A stretch of 64,000 nt of DNA from Verrucomicrobiales bacterium (GTDB lineage Bacteria; Verrucomicrobiota; Verrucomicrobiia; Verrucomicrobiales; DEV007). The stretch spans positions 51,342 through 115,341 of the forward strand of contig JAPYUT010000004.1 in NCBI GenBank assembly GCA_029940475.1. Direction: 5' to 3'. Made by a program: the position numbers and the translations under genes. Positions 18,731-26,666 of the stretch are shown piece after piece (the stretch's first letter is position 1; every line of letters starts with the position of its first letter). The notes below the pieces were generated by a model. The model worked only from the letters and a program-made list of their open reading frames with translations, was not told the origin of the DNA and searched no databases.

Positions 18731-21447
18731 CTTTCACCTCCCATATACGCCTTCGGCAAAAACCCTATCGATGTCTCCATCCAGCCGCCACAGGAACACC
18801 CTCCACCTCCTTCGGGAACCAGCAGCATGCCCGATGCCGGAATGGTATTAAGCCAGCAACTAGGCCGTAACCTTGGCCATGTTGTCACTGATTCCGTTTG
18901 CCGATCCCACATCGATATCTGACGCGACTTTCCACGATAGATGAGTGCTCCGCCGGCACCCACATATGTATGGCAACCCTCGCGACGACCCACCTTTGAA
19001 GTTACAAGTTCCCCGGATTTCAAGCGATACCCGTTAGGCTGAAGATAAATAATCCCTGCCGTAATTACCGGATGCTGGAAATGGCCACTGTGGTGGTCAT
19101 CAGCCCAAGCGCTGGATTTGCGCCAGGTCGGCTTGCCGGTCTCCGGATCAAATGAATAGAGGTGAAACTGTGTGTTGGATGCGGTTAAAAGTAATCCTTC
19201 CGGTGAGGCCTGGAGATAAAAAGCAACGGTTCCATCCTCAGTTTCAAGCGGTTGCTCCCAAATAACATTTCCTGAGTCTACATCGAGGGCAACAAGGAAC
19301 TGGTCCCGCCAGAGCTCACTCCCAGCAAGTCGTCGACCGGAGGAAGATAAAATCTTTTCGTTACGCGTCTCCACAAAAAACACACGGTTACCCATGCCGG
19401 AAATAGTAGAGTTGAGAATAACCCCTTTCCTGTAAACCCATGCAGGTTTGGACTCACCGGCATGTAGCGAGTAACCAAATAAACTATCGCTGCAAACCTG
19501 GGCAGTCCCATCCTGCCCTCCCTTCCCGTCAAACCACATTTTTTTTGACCAAAAGCTGGTGTATCCAGTTGTCGCCTTGACAGATGAACCCACCAAGACA
19601 CTTCCAATTTTCCCGATGTATCCCCACTCATGCCCCTGTTGCGACATTTCTTCAGGCAACACCTTTAGTATTTCACGCCGTTGCCCGGTCTCTGCAGAAA
19701 GAACCCAGGCCTGTTCCTTCACTGCGACATACAGCGAATCATTATCTGCACACCAATTACCGCAATCACGAGGGATATTTACCCTCCTGAGATCGGGCAC
19801 TTCTAACGCCCAGAGAATCGCACCATTGCGTGAATCAAGCGCAATCATCCGGTTCATTCCCTGATGGAAAAGACGCCCTCCCGCAACGATAGGGGCCGGC
19901 ATTCTAGGGTTCCTGTCGATTCCGAAATCCGCCCCGGGACGACCAACCCACTGAACCGCAAAATCAGCTGTTCCGGTCGCTCCACCGAGAGTATCTTTAC
20001 TCGATGCAGTATTACCGGCATCGCCATACTGATGAGTCCAGTCACCACTACCCTTAAAGCGATCTCGCGACAGGATTCTTCCTCCCTCTGCCAAAAATAT
20101 AGCCCTGCCACGCCCGGGCACAAGCACACGCCTAATTTCGTCATCCTCTTTACGGCTAAGCGAGACCAAGAGATTGACCATGCAACTGGTAATGGGAATA
20201 TCATCCTCTAGATCATCAACGGCAATTACACTTACACGCGTTCCGTATACACCCTTTCGATAGAGGATCGCACGTGTTGAACTAATAAGTTCCTTGTCAC
20301 TCTCAACGGCAACCACAGAAAACTCGCTCATCCTAGCCAACTCGATAAGCAACTCTGGATTTGAAGCCCCTACAACAAGGCAGTAACCACGCTTAATCCC
20401 GGTCCTATCAATGATTGCCTTTGCCTGTATCGCCGCCGGATCATCTTGATTCCCCTGCACCCTTAAAGCACTGAAATTCAGGGAAGTGCTAAATTCATAA
20501 ACAGGACTGAAGCGCTGTCCCTCCCGGGTGTTCTGGATGATCCTGTAAAAATATGTTGCAGCAGGTTCCAATCCCTCCAGGGAAACAGAATGGTTCCCAT
20601 TACTCTGCGCTGAGATCATCATTTCTCCGAGTTCCCTGCCCTTGCCATACGCGACCGCGCCATCGCCCTTGACGTCACTACCCCATTCAATTCTCGCAAT
20701 CCCCTTGTCAGTGAACCGAAGAAGCGGGCGGGCGGCAAACTTAATGGGTCCAACTGTTGGAGGAAGGCCCGAGCGCGCCCTGATTTCATTTTCTCGCAAC
20801 GATCTGTTGAAGACTGAAGCCGAGAAAAGCCTGCCCTTCATCGGGTAATTCTCATCCTTATCCTTATAAACACCTATCGCATAGTATGCCCAATCAGGAT
20901 AAGCGATGCGACCCTCAGCCCTGGCTTCCCCGGCGAGGTTGCCGTCTACATATATCCTAATATTCAGCCCATCAAAGCTACCAGTAACCCGATACCGCCG
21001 TCCGGGCTCAAAGGGCAGATCGGCAATCACCTGATTCAGCGGTCCGCCGGTGGAGACCCAGAAAAGAAAGGAGGTTTCATTATACCCAAGCAACCACCCC
21101 CGTTCGTAATCACCGTTGTCCTGTGCATACGATAGAATTCCACCCCAGCGTTGCCCTTCATCAATAACAACATCAGCTTCAACGGTCATATTCCGTGATG
21201 GGAACACGCCGGGATTGACTCCTTCAATGGCAATTACTCCTGGAGAGCCGGTCACCCATCCTCCCTGGGCATCAAACCCAGGGGGCGATGTAGCCTTCGC
21301 AAGTAACCCATTACCTTTATCAGTAATTTTAAGTCCATCCCACTCCTGCTTCTTAAAGTCCCAATCGTGCAGGATGCCCCCATCCTCACCGCGCACGGGG
21401 CAATGCAGGACAGTCAGCCAGAGCAATAATGAACACAGGCAACGCAT
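18727..21447 (-). CDS. Exported LamG-like/FN3-like/methyltransferase-like/PQQ-propeller protein
   Basis: A 906-residue first gene of the operon. A signal peptide (MRCLCSLLLWLTVLHCPVRG) is followed by a concanavalin/LamG-like sandwich to about residue 215 (VDGNLAGEARAEGRIAYPDW), and then a fibronectin-III-like stretch near 250-330 (SLEGLEPAATYFYRIIQ). A Rossmann segment near 345-430 (GYCLVVGASNPELLIELARM, VVAVESD) resembles a methyltransferase motif I and II but has a poor glycine loop. The rest, from about 455, is PQQ-like propeller (RMIALDSRNGAILWALEV, VVALDVDSGNVIW-type blades). A methyltransferase fold on an exported protein has no obvious SAM supply. The ATG at 21447 gives the best signal peptide. 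Confidence 0.85.
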   Translation of the reverse strand: MRCLCSLLLWLTVLHCPVRGEDGGILHDWDFKKQEWDGLKITDKGNGLLAKATSPPGFDAQGGWVTGSPGVIAIEGVNPGVFPSRNMTVEADVVIDEGQRWGGILSYAQDNGDYERGWLLGYNETSFLFWVSTGGPLNQVIADLPFEPGRRYRVTGSFDGLNIRIYVDGNLAGEARAEGRIAYPDWAYYAIGVYKDKDENYPMKGRLFSASVFNRSLRENEIRARSGLPPTVGPIKFAARPLLRFTDKGIARIEWGSDVKGDGAVAYGKGRELGEMMISAQSNGNHSVSLEGLEPAATYFYRIIQNTREGQRFSPVYEFSTSLNFSALRVQGNQDDPAAIQAKAIIDRTGIKRGYCLVVGASNPELLIELARMSEFSVVAVESDKELISSTRAILYRKGVYGTRVSVIAVDDLEDDIPITSCMVNLLVSLSRKEDDEIRRVLVPGRGRAIFLAEGGRILSRDRFKGSGDWTHQYGDAGNTASSKDTLGGATGTADFAVQWVGRPGADFGIDRNPRMPAPIVAGGRLFHQGMNRMIALDSRNGAILWALEVPDLRRVNIPRDCGNWCADNDSLYVAVKEQAWVLSAETGQRREILKVLPEEMSQQGHEWGYIGKIGSVLVGSSVKATTGYTSFWSKKMWFDGKGGQDGTAQVCSDSLFGYSLHAGESKPAWVYRKGVILNSTISGMGNRVFFVETRNEKILSSSGRRLAGSELWRDQFLVALDVDSGNVIWEQPLETEDGTVAFYLQASPEGLLLTASNTQFHLYSFDPETGKPTWRKSSAWADDHHSGHFQHPVITAGIIYLQPNGYRLKSGELVTSKVGRREGCHTYVGAGGALIYRGKSRQISMWDRQTESVTTWPRLRPSCWLNTIPASGMLLVPEGGGGCSCGGWMETSIGFLPKAYMGGER

Positions 21448-21571
21448 TAAATAAACATAAGTCACAAATCGTCGTTAATGCACCCGGGTTTTTCTGTAAA
21501 ATGCAATTTAAGGCAGATAGCGTAAAATGTATCGTATGTTGCATGACGATAACATCGGATTCTATTAAACA
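21448..21571. promoter_or_regulatory. Divergent promoter region between the ten-gene operon and the exopolysaccharide locus
   Basis: About 124 AT-rich bases between divergent starts. It must hold the promoter of the ten-gene minus-strand operon, since no internal gap in that operon exceeds 7 nt. No consensus -35/-10 pair could be placed with confidence on either strand. Confidence 0.4.
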
Positions 21572-22654
21572 GTGGTTCTCCCTAGATCAATAGACAGATG
21601 GGCCTTGTCCTATCTGCTACGCAAAAGAGAAAAATGCGTTTCTCAGCGACATCTAATCCTCACAATTTGCGACCATTTTGAACCGCTCCATAAGGTTGAC
21701 CATCCGACCGCGCTCCGGCGAGTTATCCACTGGCGTGACATGTATACCCGCCAGAGAAAACATTTTCGTGACTCTTGCGGAATTACTCCACGTCATACTT
21801 TTTTTTATCCGATCGAACAATATAATGAGGAACTTCTCGAGGTAATCGCGGAACTCTGCTCCGAGACAGGATGCGAAACGGAAATACATCTTCATCACAA
21901 TTCCGACACCGCTGAAAATTTGCGGAAAACTCTTGCCCGGGGGAAAACAGAACTAACCCGACATCGACTTCTCTCAGTCGACAATGCCGGGAACACAGTC
22001 TTCGGCTTCATCCACGGCAACTGGGCAATCGCCAATTGCGACCCGCGCGGTATTAATTGCGGGGTTTGCAACGAAATTCCTATCTTACAGGAGGCCGGTT
22101 GCTACGCCGACTTCACAATGCCCTCCGCACCGCATCCGACTCAACCCAGAACGATTAACTCAATCTACTATTCCGGATTAAAATCAACCAATCCCCTCGA
22201 CGAAGGTCAGCCATGTGCTGTCAATGGACCAAAAAGAAATGGACTCCTGATGGTGCAGGGGCCGCTCGGGTTAAACTGGCGCCGGAGAAAATGGGGGTTC
22301 CTCCCCCGCATTGAAAATGGATCACTAACTAAAGCGAATCCTCCAACCATTACCCGCATGAATCTCTGGCGAAAACTAAATATTCGCGTTTCCGGATGCA
22401 CTGAGTGGACATTCATTAAACTTCACACACATGGAGCCCTCCCCGGCAATAGTGAAATGCTGCTCGGTAAACCTATGACTGAATTTTACAAGGCTATCGA
22501 GTCAAGGGCGCGGGTAGCAGGATCGCCAAAACTCCATTATGCCAGCGCGAGGGAAATGGTTAACATGATTCATGCCGCCGAAGACGGCATGAAGGGCAAC
22601 CCAGGCGATTACCGCAATTACCGCTACCATAGCACCATGCACGGCTCATTGTGA
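21572..22654 (+). CDS. Polysaccharide deacetylase-like protein of an exopolysaccharide locus
   Basis: A 360-residue cytoplasmic-looking protein with no signal peptide. It resembles NodB-barrel relatives found in exopolysaccharide loci: the early strand ICDHFEPLHK, TPRHTFFYPIEQYNEELLE, EIHLHHNSDTAENL, FGFIHGNWAIANC and FTMPSAPHPTQPR. The Asp-His of the first motif and the HLHH of the third could form a metal site, but the canonical NodB TFDDG and HSxxH are absent, so the reaction is not certain. A GTG at 21572 is the start; no ATG precedes conserved sequence. It ends 84 nt before the convergent nuclease-like gene. Confidence 0.7.
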   Translation: MVLPRSIDRWALSYLLRKREKCVSQRHLILTICDHFEPLHKVDHPTALRRVIHWRDMYTRQRKHFRDSCGITPRHTFFYPIEQYNEELLEVIAELCSETGCETEIHLHHNSDTAENLRKTLARGKTELTRHRLLSVDNAGNTVFGFIHGNWAIANCDPRGINCGVCNEIPILQEAGCYADFTMPSAPHPTQPRTINSIYYSGLKSTNPLDEGQPCAVNGPKRNGLLMVQGPLGLNWRRRKWGFLPRIENGSLTKANPPTITRMNLWRKLNIRVSGCTEWTFIKLHTHGALPGNSEMLLGKPMTEFYKAIESRARVAGSPKLHYASAREMVNMIHAAEDGMKGNPGDYRNYRYHSTMHGSL

Positions 22655-22737
22655 ACCTGACCAACTTACACTGACCATGAAATCCACACTTCATCGCGCA
22701 CGTCAGCACCGCCACATCAATGACATTTTTTAGTTCT

Positions 22738-23886
22738 CTAGGAGCCCGGTTGATAAACCAAAGTAGAACAAATCGGCCTATGCTGCGACTGACCGTGACT
22801 CTCCACAGTAGAGCGCACAGCTTGCCAGTCCCCATTGCTAAATACGTAATCCAACCGCAACCAGGCAGCCCCTAAACTCAAGGGGTTTCGAGTCCTTCCT
22901 GGAAAGGTATAGCCAAAACCTCTTCCCGCCTCGCGATGGGAGTCCTCCCAATTGTCAGCAAATAAGCGATAAATATAACCGTTTGCCGGCATATTAAAGT
23001 CACCGGCAATGATCGCAGGCAAAGGATCGCCATTAACCTCATTAATGAAATGCAAAGCCTGTGTAATTCGCTGCTTCCAGTAACTTTCATAAACAACACG
23101 CTTCTTGGCCAGAGAAGTGCCTGGAATTCCCAGTAGACCCCACAGGAAGCCACCACGCTTACTGGCCGTAAGCATATCTCGCGGAGTGGGAAAATGCACA
23201 TTATAAAGAGCAAACTTTATCCCGTCCGGTAATTCCAACTGCAGACGAACAGCAAGCAAGTCTCCTGCCTCAGGGTGGCCTGATCTGCTTTTTCCCTGAG
23301 CCTGCTTTTCGAAATTAACACGCTCTGAGGAGCGAATCTCACTATACTCCACTATAGGCCACTTGCTGATGGCAATGAATTCCCCTATCTCCTGAATGTA
23401 TGGGTATTCCTTATAACCAGCCGCCCGACGATAATTCCCCCTCCTGCGCGGCACCTCCTGCAAAAGAATCACATCCGGTTGCTCTTTATTCTTAAACGGC
23501 TGCAAGCTATAACTGGAATTCTGCCCGCGGTTGAACGTCATCACCTTAATTGTACGGCCGCGAACATCAGCCATTTCAGTATTGAATCCGCCCAGTTGCC
23601 ACCCCATACCCGAGATGATAAACAAAAATAAAGCAACCGGATGAATCCAGAAAGCCCGACCGCCAACCCGCCAGCTAACGGCAGCCAATGGCAAGAGAGG
23701 AACAAGCCAGATTAATTGCGGTAAATATAACAAGAACGCAAAAGTTGCATTGCGTTCACCCACAAAAGGATTGATCACGAAAGCAAGAAACAGCAGGAAT
23801 GCCGGATAAGTCATCGACACCACATACAGGAGTCGCAAAACCCATCCTTTTCTGGTGGGAGACTTGGTTTCCTGGAGGTCAGACAC
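22738..23886 (-). CDS. Membrane-anchored endonuclease/exonuclease/phosphatase-fold protein
   Basis: A 382-residue protein with about three transmembrane segments in the first 110 residues (TYPAFLLFLAFVINPF, FLLYLPQLIWLVPLLPLAAV, HPVALFLFIISGMGW), followed by a DNase I-like catalytic domain. The metal and catalytic motifs are visible: VMTFNRGQ, DVILLQEV with its glutamate, YNVHFPTP, IAGDFNMPANG and the terminal LDYVFSN with a later QSQHRPI histidine. Such membrane-tethered domains act as phosphodiesterases or nucleases outside the cytoplasm; the substrate is unknown. The start is GTG at 23886, 20 nt after the pilin-like gene. It is the last gene of a three-gene minus-strand set beside the exopolysaccharide genes. 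Confidence 0.85.
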   Translation of the reverse strand: MSDLQETKSPTRKGWVLRLLYVVSMTYPAFLLFLAFVINPFVGERNATFAFLLYLPQLIWLVPLLPLAAVSWRVGGRAFWIHPVALFLFIISGMGWQLGGFNTEMADVRGRTIKVMTFNRGQNSSYSLQPFKNKEQPDVILLQEVPRRRGNYRRAAGYKEYPYIQEIGEFIAISKWPIVEYSEIRSSERVNFEKQAQGKSRSGHPEAGDLLAVRLQLELPDGIKFALYNVHFPTPRDMLTASKRGGFLWGLLGIPGTSLAKKRVVYESYWKQRITQALHFINEVNGDPLPAIIAGDFNMPANGYIYRLFADNWEDSHREAGRGFGYTFPGRTRNPLSLGAAWLRLDYVFSNGDWQAVRSTVESHGQSQHRPICSTLVYQPGS

Positions 23887-23906
23887 GCGAGCTACTTGAA
23901 AAAACC

Positions 23907-24089
23907 TCAGGGAATTGTTTCAACCGGTGAATTTAATGCCCTCTGCTGCCCGTTATCTTTTATCGAACCGGATTCATAGATCAAAAGAGCAATAATAATA
24001 AGCGTAAATATGGCCAGAACTCCAAGCATTACAACTGCCTCAGTCACACTGAAAGCTCTAGAGGTCCTACAATCTTTCAGAGCATACAT
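23907..24089 (-). CDS. Small prepilin-like peptide
   Basis: A 60-residue protein from ATG 24089 (GTG 24131 would give 74). It carries a type IV prepilin-like leader: a short charged segment ending TSRA, then FSVTEAVVMLGVLAIF and more hydrophobic residues. If cleaved between Ala and Phe, the mature chain has the conserved glutamate at position 5. The C-terminal part is only about 25 residues, so it lacks a pilin head domain. It may be a minor pseudopilin or simply a single-pass membrane peptide. It sits between a lipoprotein gene and the nuclease-like gene. Confidence 0.55.
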   Translation of the reverse strand: MYALKDCRTSRAFSVTEAVVMLGVLAIFTLIIIALLIYESGSIKDNGQQRALNSPVETIP

Positions 24090-24134
24090 GATTCCACCAG
24101 CATCCGGATCTTTCACTTTAACGATGGTCACACA

Positions 24135-24398
24135 TTACTCAACCGCTGCCTTTTCTTCGCTGAGTTTCATAGATTTAAGATTAATCTCAGGCGGAACATA
24201 ACTTTTGGGAGACCAGTGGCTTCGGGAAGAACCTCCAAAATAATCCCCCGAGTCAAACAGTGCTCGAATTGAGTGCTTCTTCGCAGGCATTCCTGAACAG
24301 CTCACAATAAGTGGAATAATTAAAATTACTAAAATTTTCAGGATCCCAGAGCACCATTGACCAATGTGATGACGTTTTTGTTTCACTCTTGGTTGCAT
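24135..24398 (-). CDS. Small lipoprotein
   Basis: An 87-residue protein with a basic N-terminus (QPRVKQKRHH), a hydrophobic stretch (ILKILVILIIPLIVS) and a lipobox LIVSC, so it is probably lipid-modified at Cys 34 and exported. The mature part is rich in serine, glycine and charged residues with no recognised domain. It starts at ATG 24398 and is followed after 3 nt by the upstream alternative start of the pilin-like gene, suggesting a small operon with that gene and the membrane nuclease-like gene. Confidence 0.65.
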   Translation of the reverse strand: MQPRVKQKRHHIGQWCSGILKILVILIIPLIVSCSGMPAKKHSIRALFDSGDYFGGSSRSHWSPKSYVPPEINLKSMKLSEEKAAVE

Positions 24399-24602
24399 CT
24401 TGTCAATTTAGCTAGAAGCCTGTTATAACATATATATATTCGGGACAACCAAATAACCAGAGCAAGTTAAATTAAAATTGAGCGCAATTGACCATGATTA
24501 TTAGAGGGAAAAAACCACATGCCACGACATTAATAAATTAATGAATTAATGAATTAATGAATTCAAGACAGACTCAGCAACTTCCCCACACATAAATCAA
24601 GG
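24399..24602. promoter_or_regulatory. AT-rich divergent control region of the exopolysaccharide genes
   Basis: About 204 bases between the lipoprotein gene (minus) and the small membrane protein gene (plus). It contains TGTTATAACA (24421-24430) followed by a TA run to about 24440, a plausible -10 or melting region, and then the 8-bp tandem repeat described separately. It is the likely promoter region for the export and assembly genes to its right. Confidence 0.4.
24535..24563. repeat. 8-bp tandem repeat GAATTAAT, about 3.6 copies
   Basis: Units at 24543-24550 and 24551-24558 are identical (GAATTAAT). The preceding unit AAATTAAT (24535-24542) differs by one base, and a partial unit follows (24559-24563). 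It lies 40-68 nt upstream of the first plus-strand gene of the export set, where a change in copy number could alter promoter spacing. Confidence 0.7.
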
Positions 24603-24896
24603 ATGCAGACAGCAATTCATCGCTTCCTCACCCTGGATGCTCGAAACATTATCCCGGAGGTATATTTCGGTTTGGCTTTTATTTACGTCGTGCTTGTCAT
24701 CACGACGATCAGCAGCATTCGCAGCCAGAACATATCCATGTTTCGAAAAATACTCTGGGGATCATTAGCATTGATAGCTCCCATCGCAGGAATGGCCGCC
24801 TATGCTCTCAGGTGTTTATTGACTGCTGATCACGACTTCCTTCGATCCATTGGCTTATTGCGAAGCCACCATGCGGGTCCCTTTAACCGCAACTAG
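24603..24896 (+). CDS. Small inner-membrane protein, PLDc_N-like
   Basis: A 97-residue protein with two hydrophobic segments, about residues 20-37 (VYFGLAFIYVVLVITTIS) and 48-68 (FRKILWGSLALIAPIAGMAA), joined by a short basic loop. The second segment has the proline-glycine pattern of the PLDc_N/cardiolipin synthase N-terminal module, but no catalytic domain follows. AAGG just upstream of the ATG is a fair ribosome-binding site. Its TAG stop overlaps a possible GTG start of the barrel gene (TAGTG). Function unknown; it may assist envelope localisation of the export machinery. Confidence 0.65.
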   Translation: MQTAIHRFLTLDARNIIPEVYFGLAFIYVVLVITTISSIRSQNISMFRKILWGSLALIAPIAGMAAYALRCLLTADHDFLRSIGLLRSHHAGPFNRN

Positions 24897-24928
24897 TGGC
24901 AGCGCTCATTATAAATTTCCATCACGAT

Positions 24929-26602
24929 ATGCCAAGCATGCATTGCACGGCATTGACCCGGTTACGGTCAATCCATTTCATTATCAGATTGGGCGTCGCC
25001 GCTACCTGCTGTTGCTTGACATTTCTGACAAACGGAGAGGACGACAAAGCTCCGGGTCATTTCCCCACCAGGACAGAAACACGTCTGCTCTCCGGAGACT
25101 TATTGGGAACCGGCGGCTATCCAAGATCACGGGTGCCGTTCGGTAACGAGGCGGGGGGGCCTGACTTAAGCACAAGCGGCATATGGAAATACGACGAACC
25201 CAATCAAAACTTCTACGAGAAGAACAGCAAGTTCTTTAAGCCAATTGACTCGGCTCTCGGTTTCTTCTCACCACGGGAATCGATAACCATCGAATCTGAC
25301 GACAGCTTTGATGCCAATTTCTCCCTTGACCCCGGACTCCCTTTCACCCGGCAATTCAACCCGGACCTTGCTCATCTCAAGGCCGGACCGTTGCACTTTG
25401 ATCTTCTCGCCGTGTCTGCAAAGGCACTCTATTCAGATTACCAATCTGAGCAGCGCCCGCTCAATCAAGATGACGGCTGGCTCAGCATGATCGAACTTTC
25501 CGGAAGGGCATACGCTCGCTTGACCGACGACCTTTACTTCTCGTTGTCCGGAACCCTCTATTACCTCCCTGGTGACGGCAAATGGGGAATTGATCTTGGG
25601 GCCAGTTCACGCTCATTCGCAAGATTGAACTGGAACAGAAAAATCGACAACTGGGATATACATCTCTACGATGAGTTCAAGGTAATGCACCGAGCAAATG
25701 ACCTGCTTGACCCACTGGAGGTTGACGAAATCGAGATCGCTGGACGCTATAGACTAGGCAGAGTCGATAATGCCCGGATTAACGGCTACTTTGATGACAC
25801 ATCCCTTGTTTACAGTAACGTTATTGCCATCCAGGGAATTCGCCCAGTGGGACGGCAATGGGGATTTTGGGCTAAGGTTGACCATACAGATTTCTGGCAG
25901 ACAACGCGGTTCGCGGACCACAGCACCCGCGACAGGGGTCAATTTATGCTTGCTCACGAAGGAGACAATGTCGCATTTTCACCTTTTGCCACATATGACG
26001 TCAGAACCAGAGACAAATTTGACTCGTTGCTTCACCAAGCATGGCTGGGGACAAGCGGAAGATTCACAGAAAACATTCGTGGCACTACACGTATCGGTTA
26101 CTATTGGGATAACGCGACTCCCCAATCAAGAATTCATGACAGCGCTCTTTATGAAGGCGGATTAATACACCAGATTAATTCCTCCACGCGCCATTCACTT
26201 TATACCGGCTTAGTTTACGATGATGATGTCTACGGTGATGACGGACTTTACAACTACACAAGGTATACCCTTGCTCACACTTTTAGCCCCCGCGTCACAA
26301 CGCGCCTGTTCGTCGGGACTCAGAATCGCCGGGACGACAAAGACCTTACTCGATGGAATGCCGGGCTCCACTTGTCAGCGAATATCTCCGATTATGCGAA
26401 TATCAGGCTTCTCGCACGCTACGAAAACACGAAGCATCCCACAGTTCCCCCTTCAGATCGCTGGATCTATCGTGCAGGCTTACGTTATCGTATGATGTCA
26501 CGGCTACACCTGGAGCTAAACTACCAGTATGAAGACCTTCACCGGGCTGATGGAGGATTTGATGAACACTTTTTCTATGCCGCTCTAACACGAACGTTTT
26601 AA
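24929..26602 (+). CDS. Outer-membrane beta-barrel protein of the exopolysaccharide locus
   Basis: A protein of about 557 residues. A signal-like segment lies in the first 35 residues (IIRLGVAATCCCLTFLTNG). A long series of alternating strands follows, rich in Tyr, Trp and Asp with turns such as DNWDIHLYDEF, RARINGYF-type and RLFVGTQNRRDDKD, and the chain ends ALTRTF with a terminal phenylalanine, the usual barrel-assembly signal. It resembles the barrel proteins encoded next to Wza/Wzc in exopolysaccharide loci, proposed to help secretion or surface attachment. ATG 24929 gives the best signal; GTG 24896 would be coupled to the previous gene and ATG 24938 is also possible. Confidence 0.75.
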   Translation: MPSMHCTALTRLRSIHFIIRLGVAATCCCLTFLTNGEDDKAPGHFPTRTETRLLSGDLLGTGGYPRSRVPFGNEAGGPDLSTSGIWKYDEPNQNFYEKNSKFFKPIDSALGFFSPRESITIESDDSFDANFSLDPGLPFTRQFNPDLAHLKAGPLHFDLLAVSAKALYSDYQSEQRPLNQDDGWLSMIELSGRAYARLTDDLYFSLSGTLYYLPGDGKWGIDLGASSRSFARLNWNRKIDNWDIHLYDEFKVMHRANDLLDPLEVDEIEIAGRYRLGRVDNARINGYFDDTSLVYSNVIAIQGIRPVGRQWGFWAKVDHTDFWQTTRFADHSTRDRGQFMLAHEGDNVAFSPFATYDVRTRDKFDSLLHQAWLGTSGRFTENIRGTTRIGYYWDNATPQSRIHDSALYEGGLIHQINSSTRHSLYTGLVYDDDVYGDDGLYNYTRYTLAHTFSPRVTTRLFVGTQNRRDDKDLTRWNAGLHLSANISDYANIRLLARYENTKHPTVPPSDRWIYRAGLRYRMMSRLHLELNYQYEDLHRADGGFDEHFFYAALTRTF

Positions 26603-26666
26603 TTGAATATATTAGACTGAAAATACACCATAAACAAAATTCTCACTCCGCGACGGAAAATCCATC

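Noticed and set aside
17294-21447. PQQ-dependent dehydrogenase activity for the two propeller proteins
   Set aside because: Only generic propeller blade repeats are visible; no quinoprotein active-site residues were found, so the PQQ name reflects the fold only.
21539-21568. TTGCAT-N18-TATTAA as a promoter of the deacetylase-like gene
   Set aside because: The predicted transcription start would fall at or after the GTG start codon, so it does not fit unless the true start is further downstream.
24411-24416. TTGACA on the minus strand as a -35 box for the lipoprotein gene
   Set aside because: It is only about 12 nt from the start codon, leaving no room for a -10 box before the gene.
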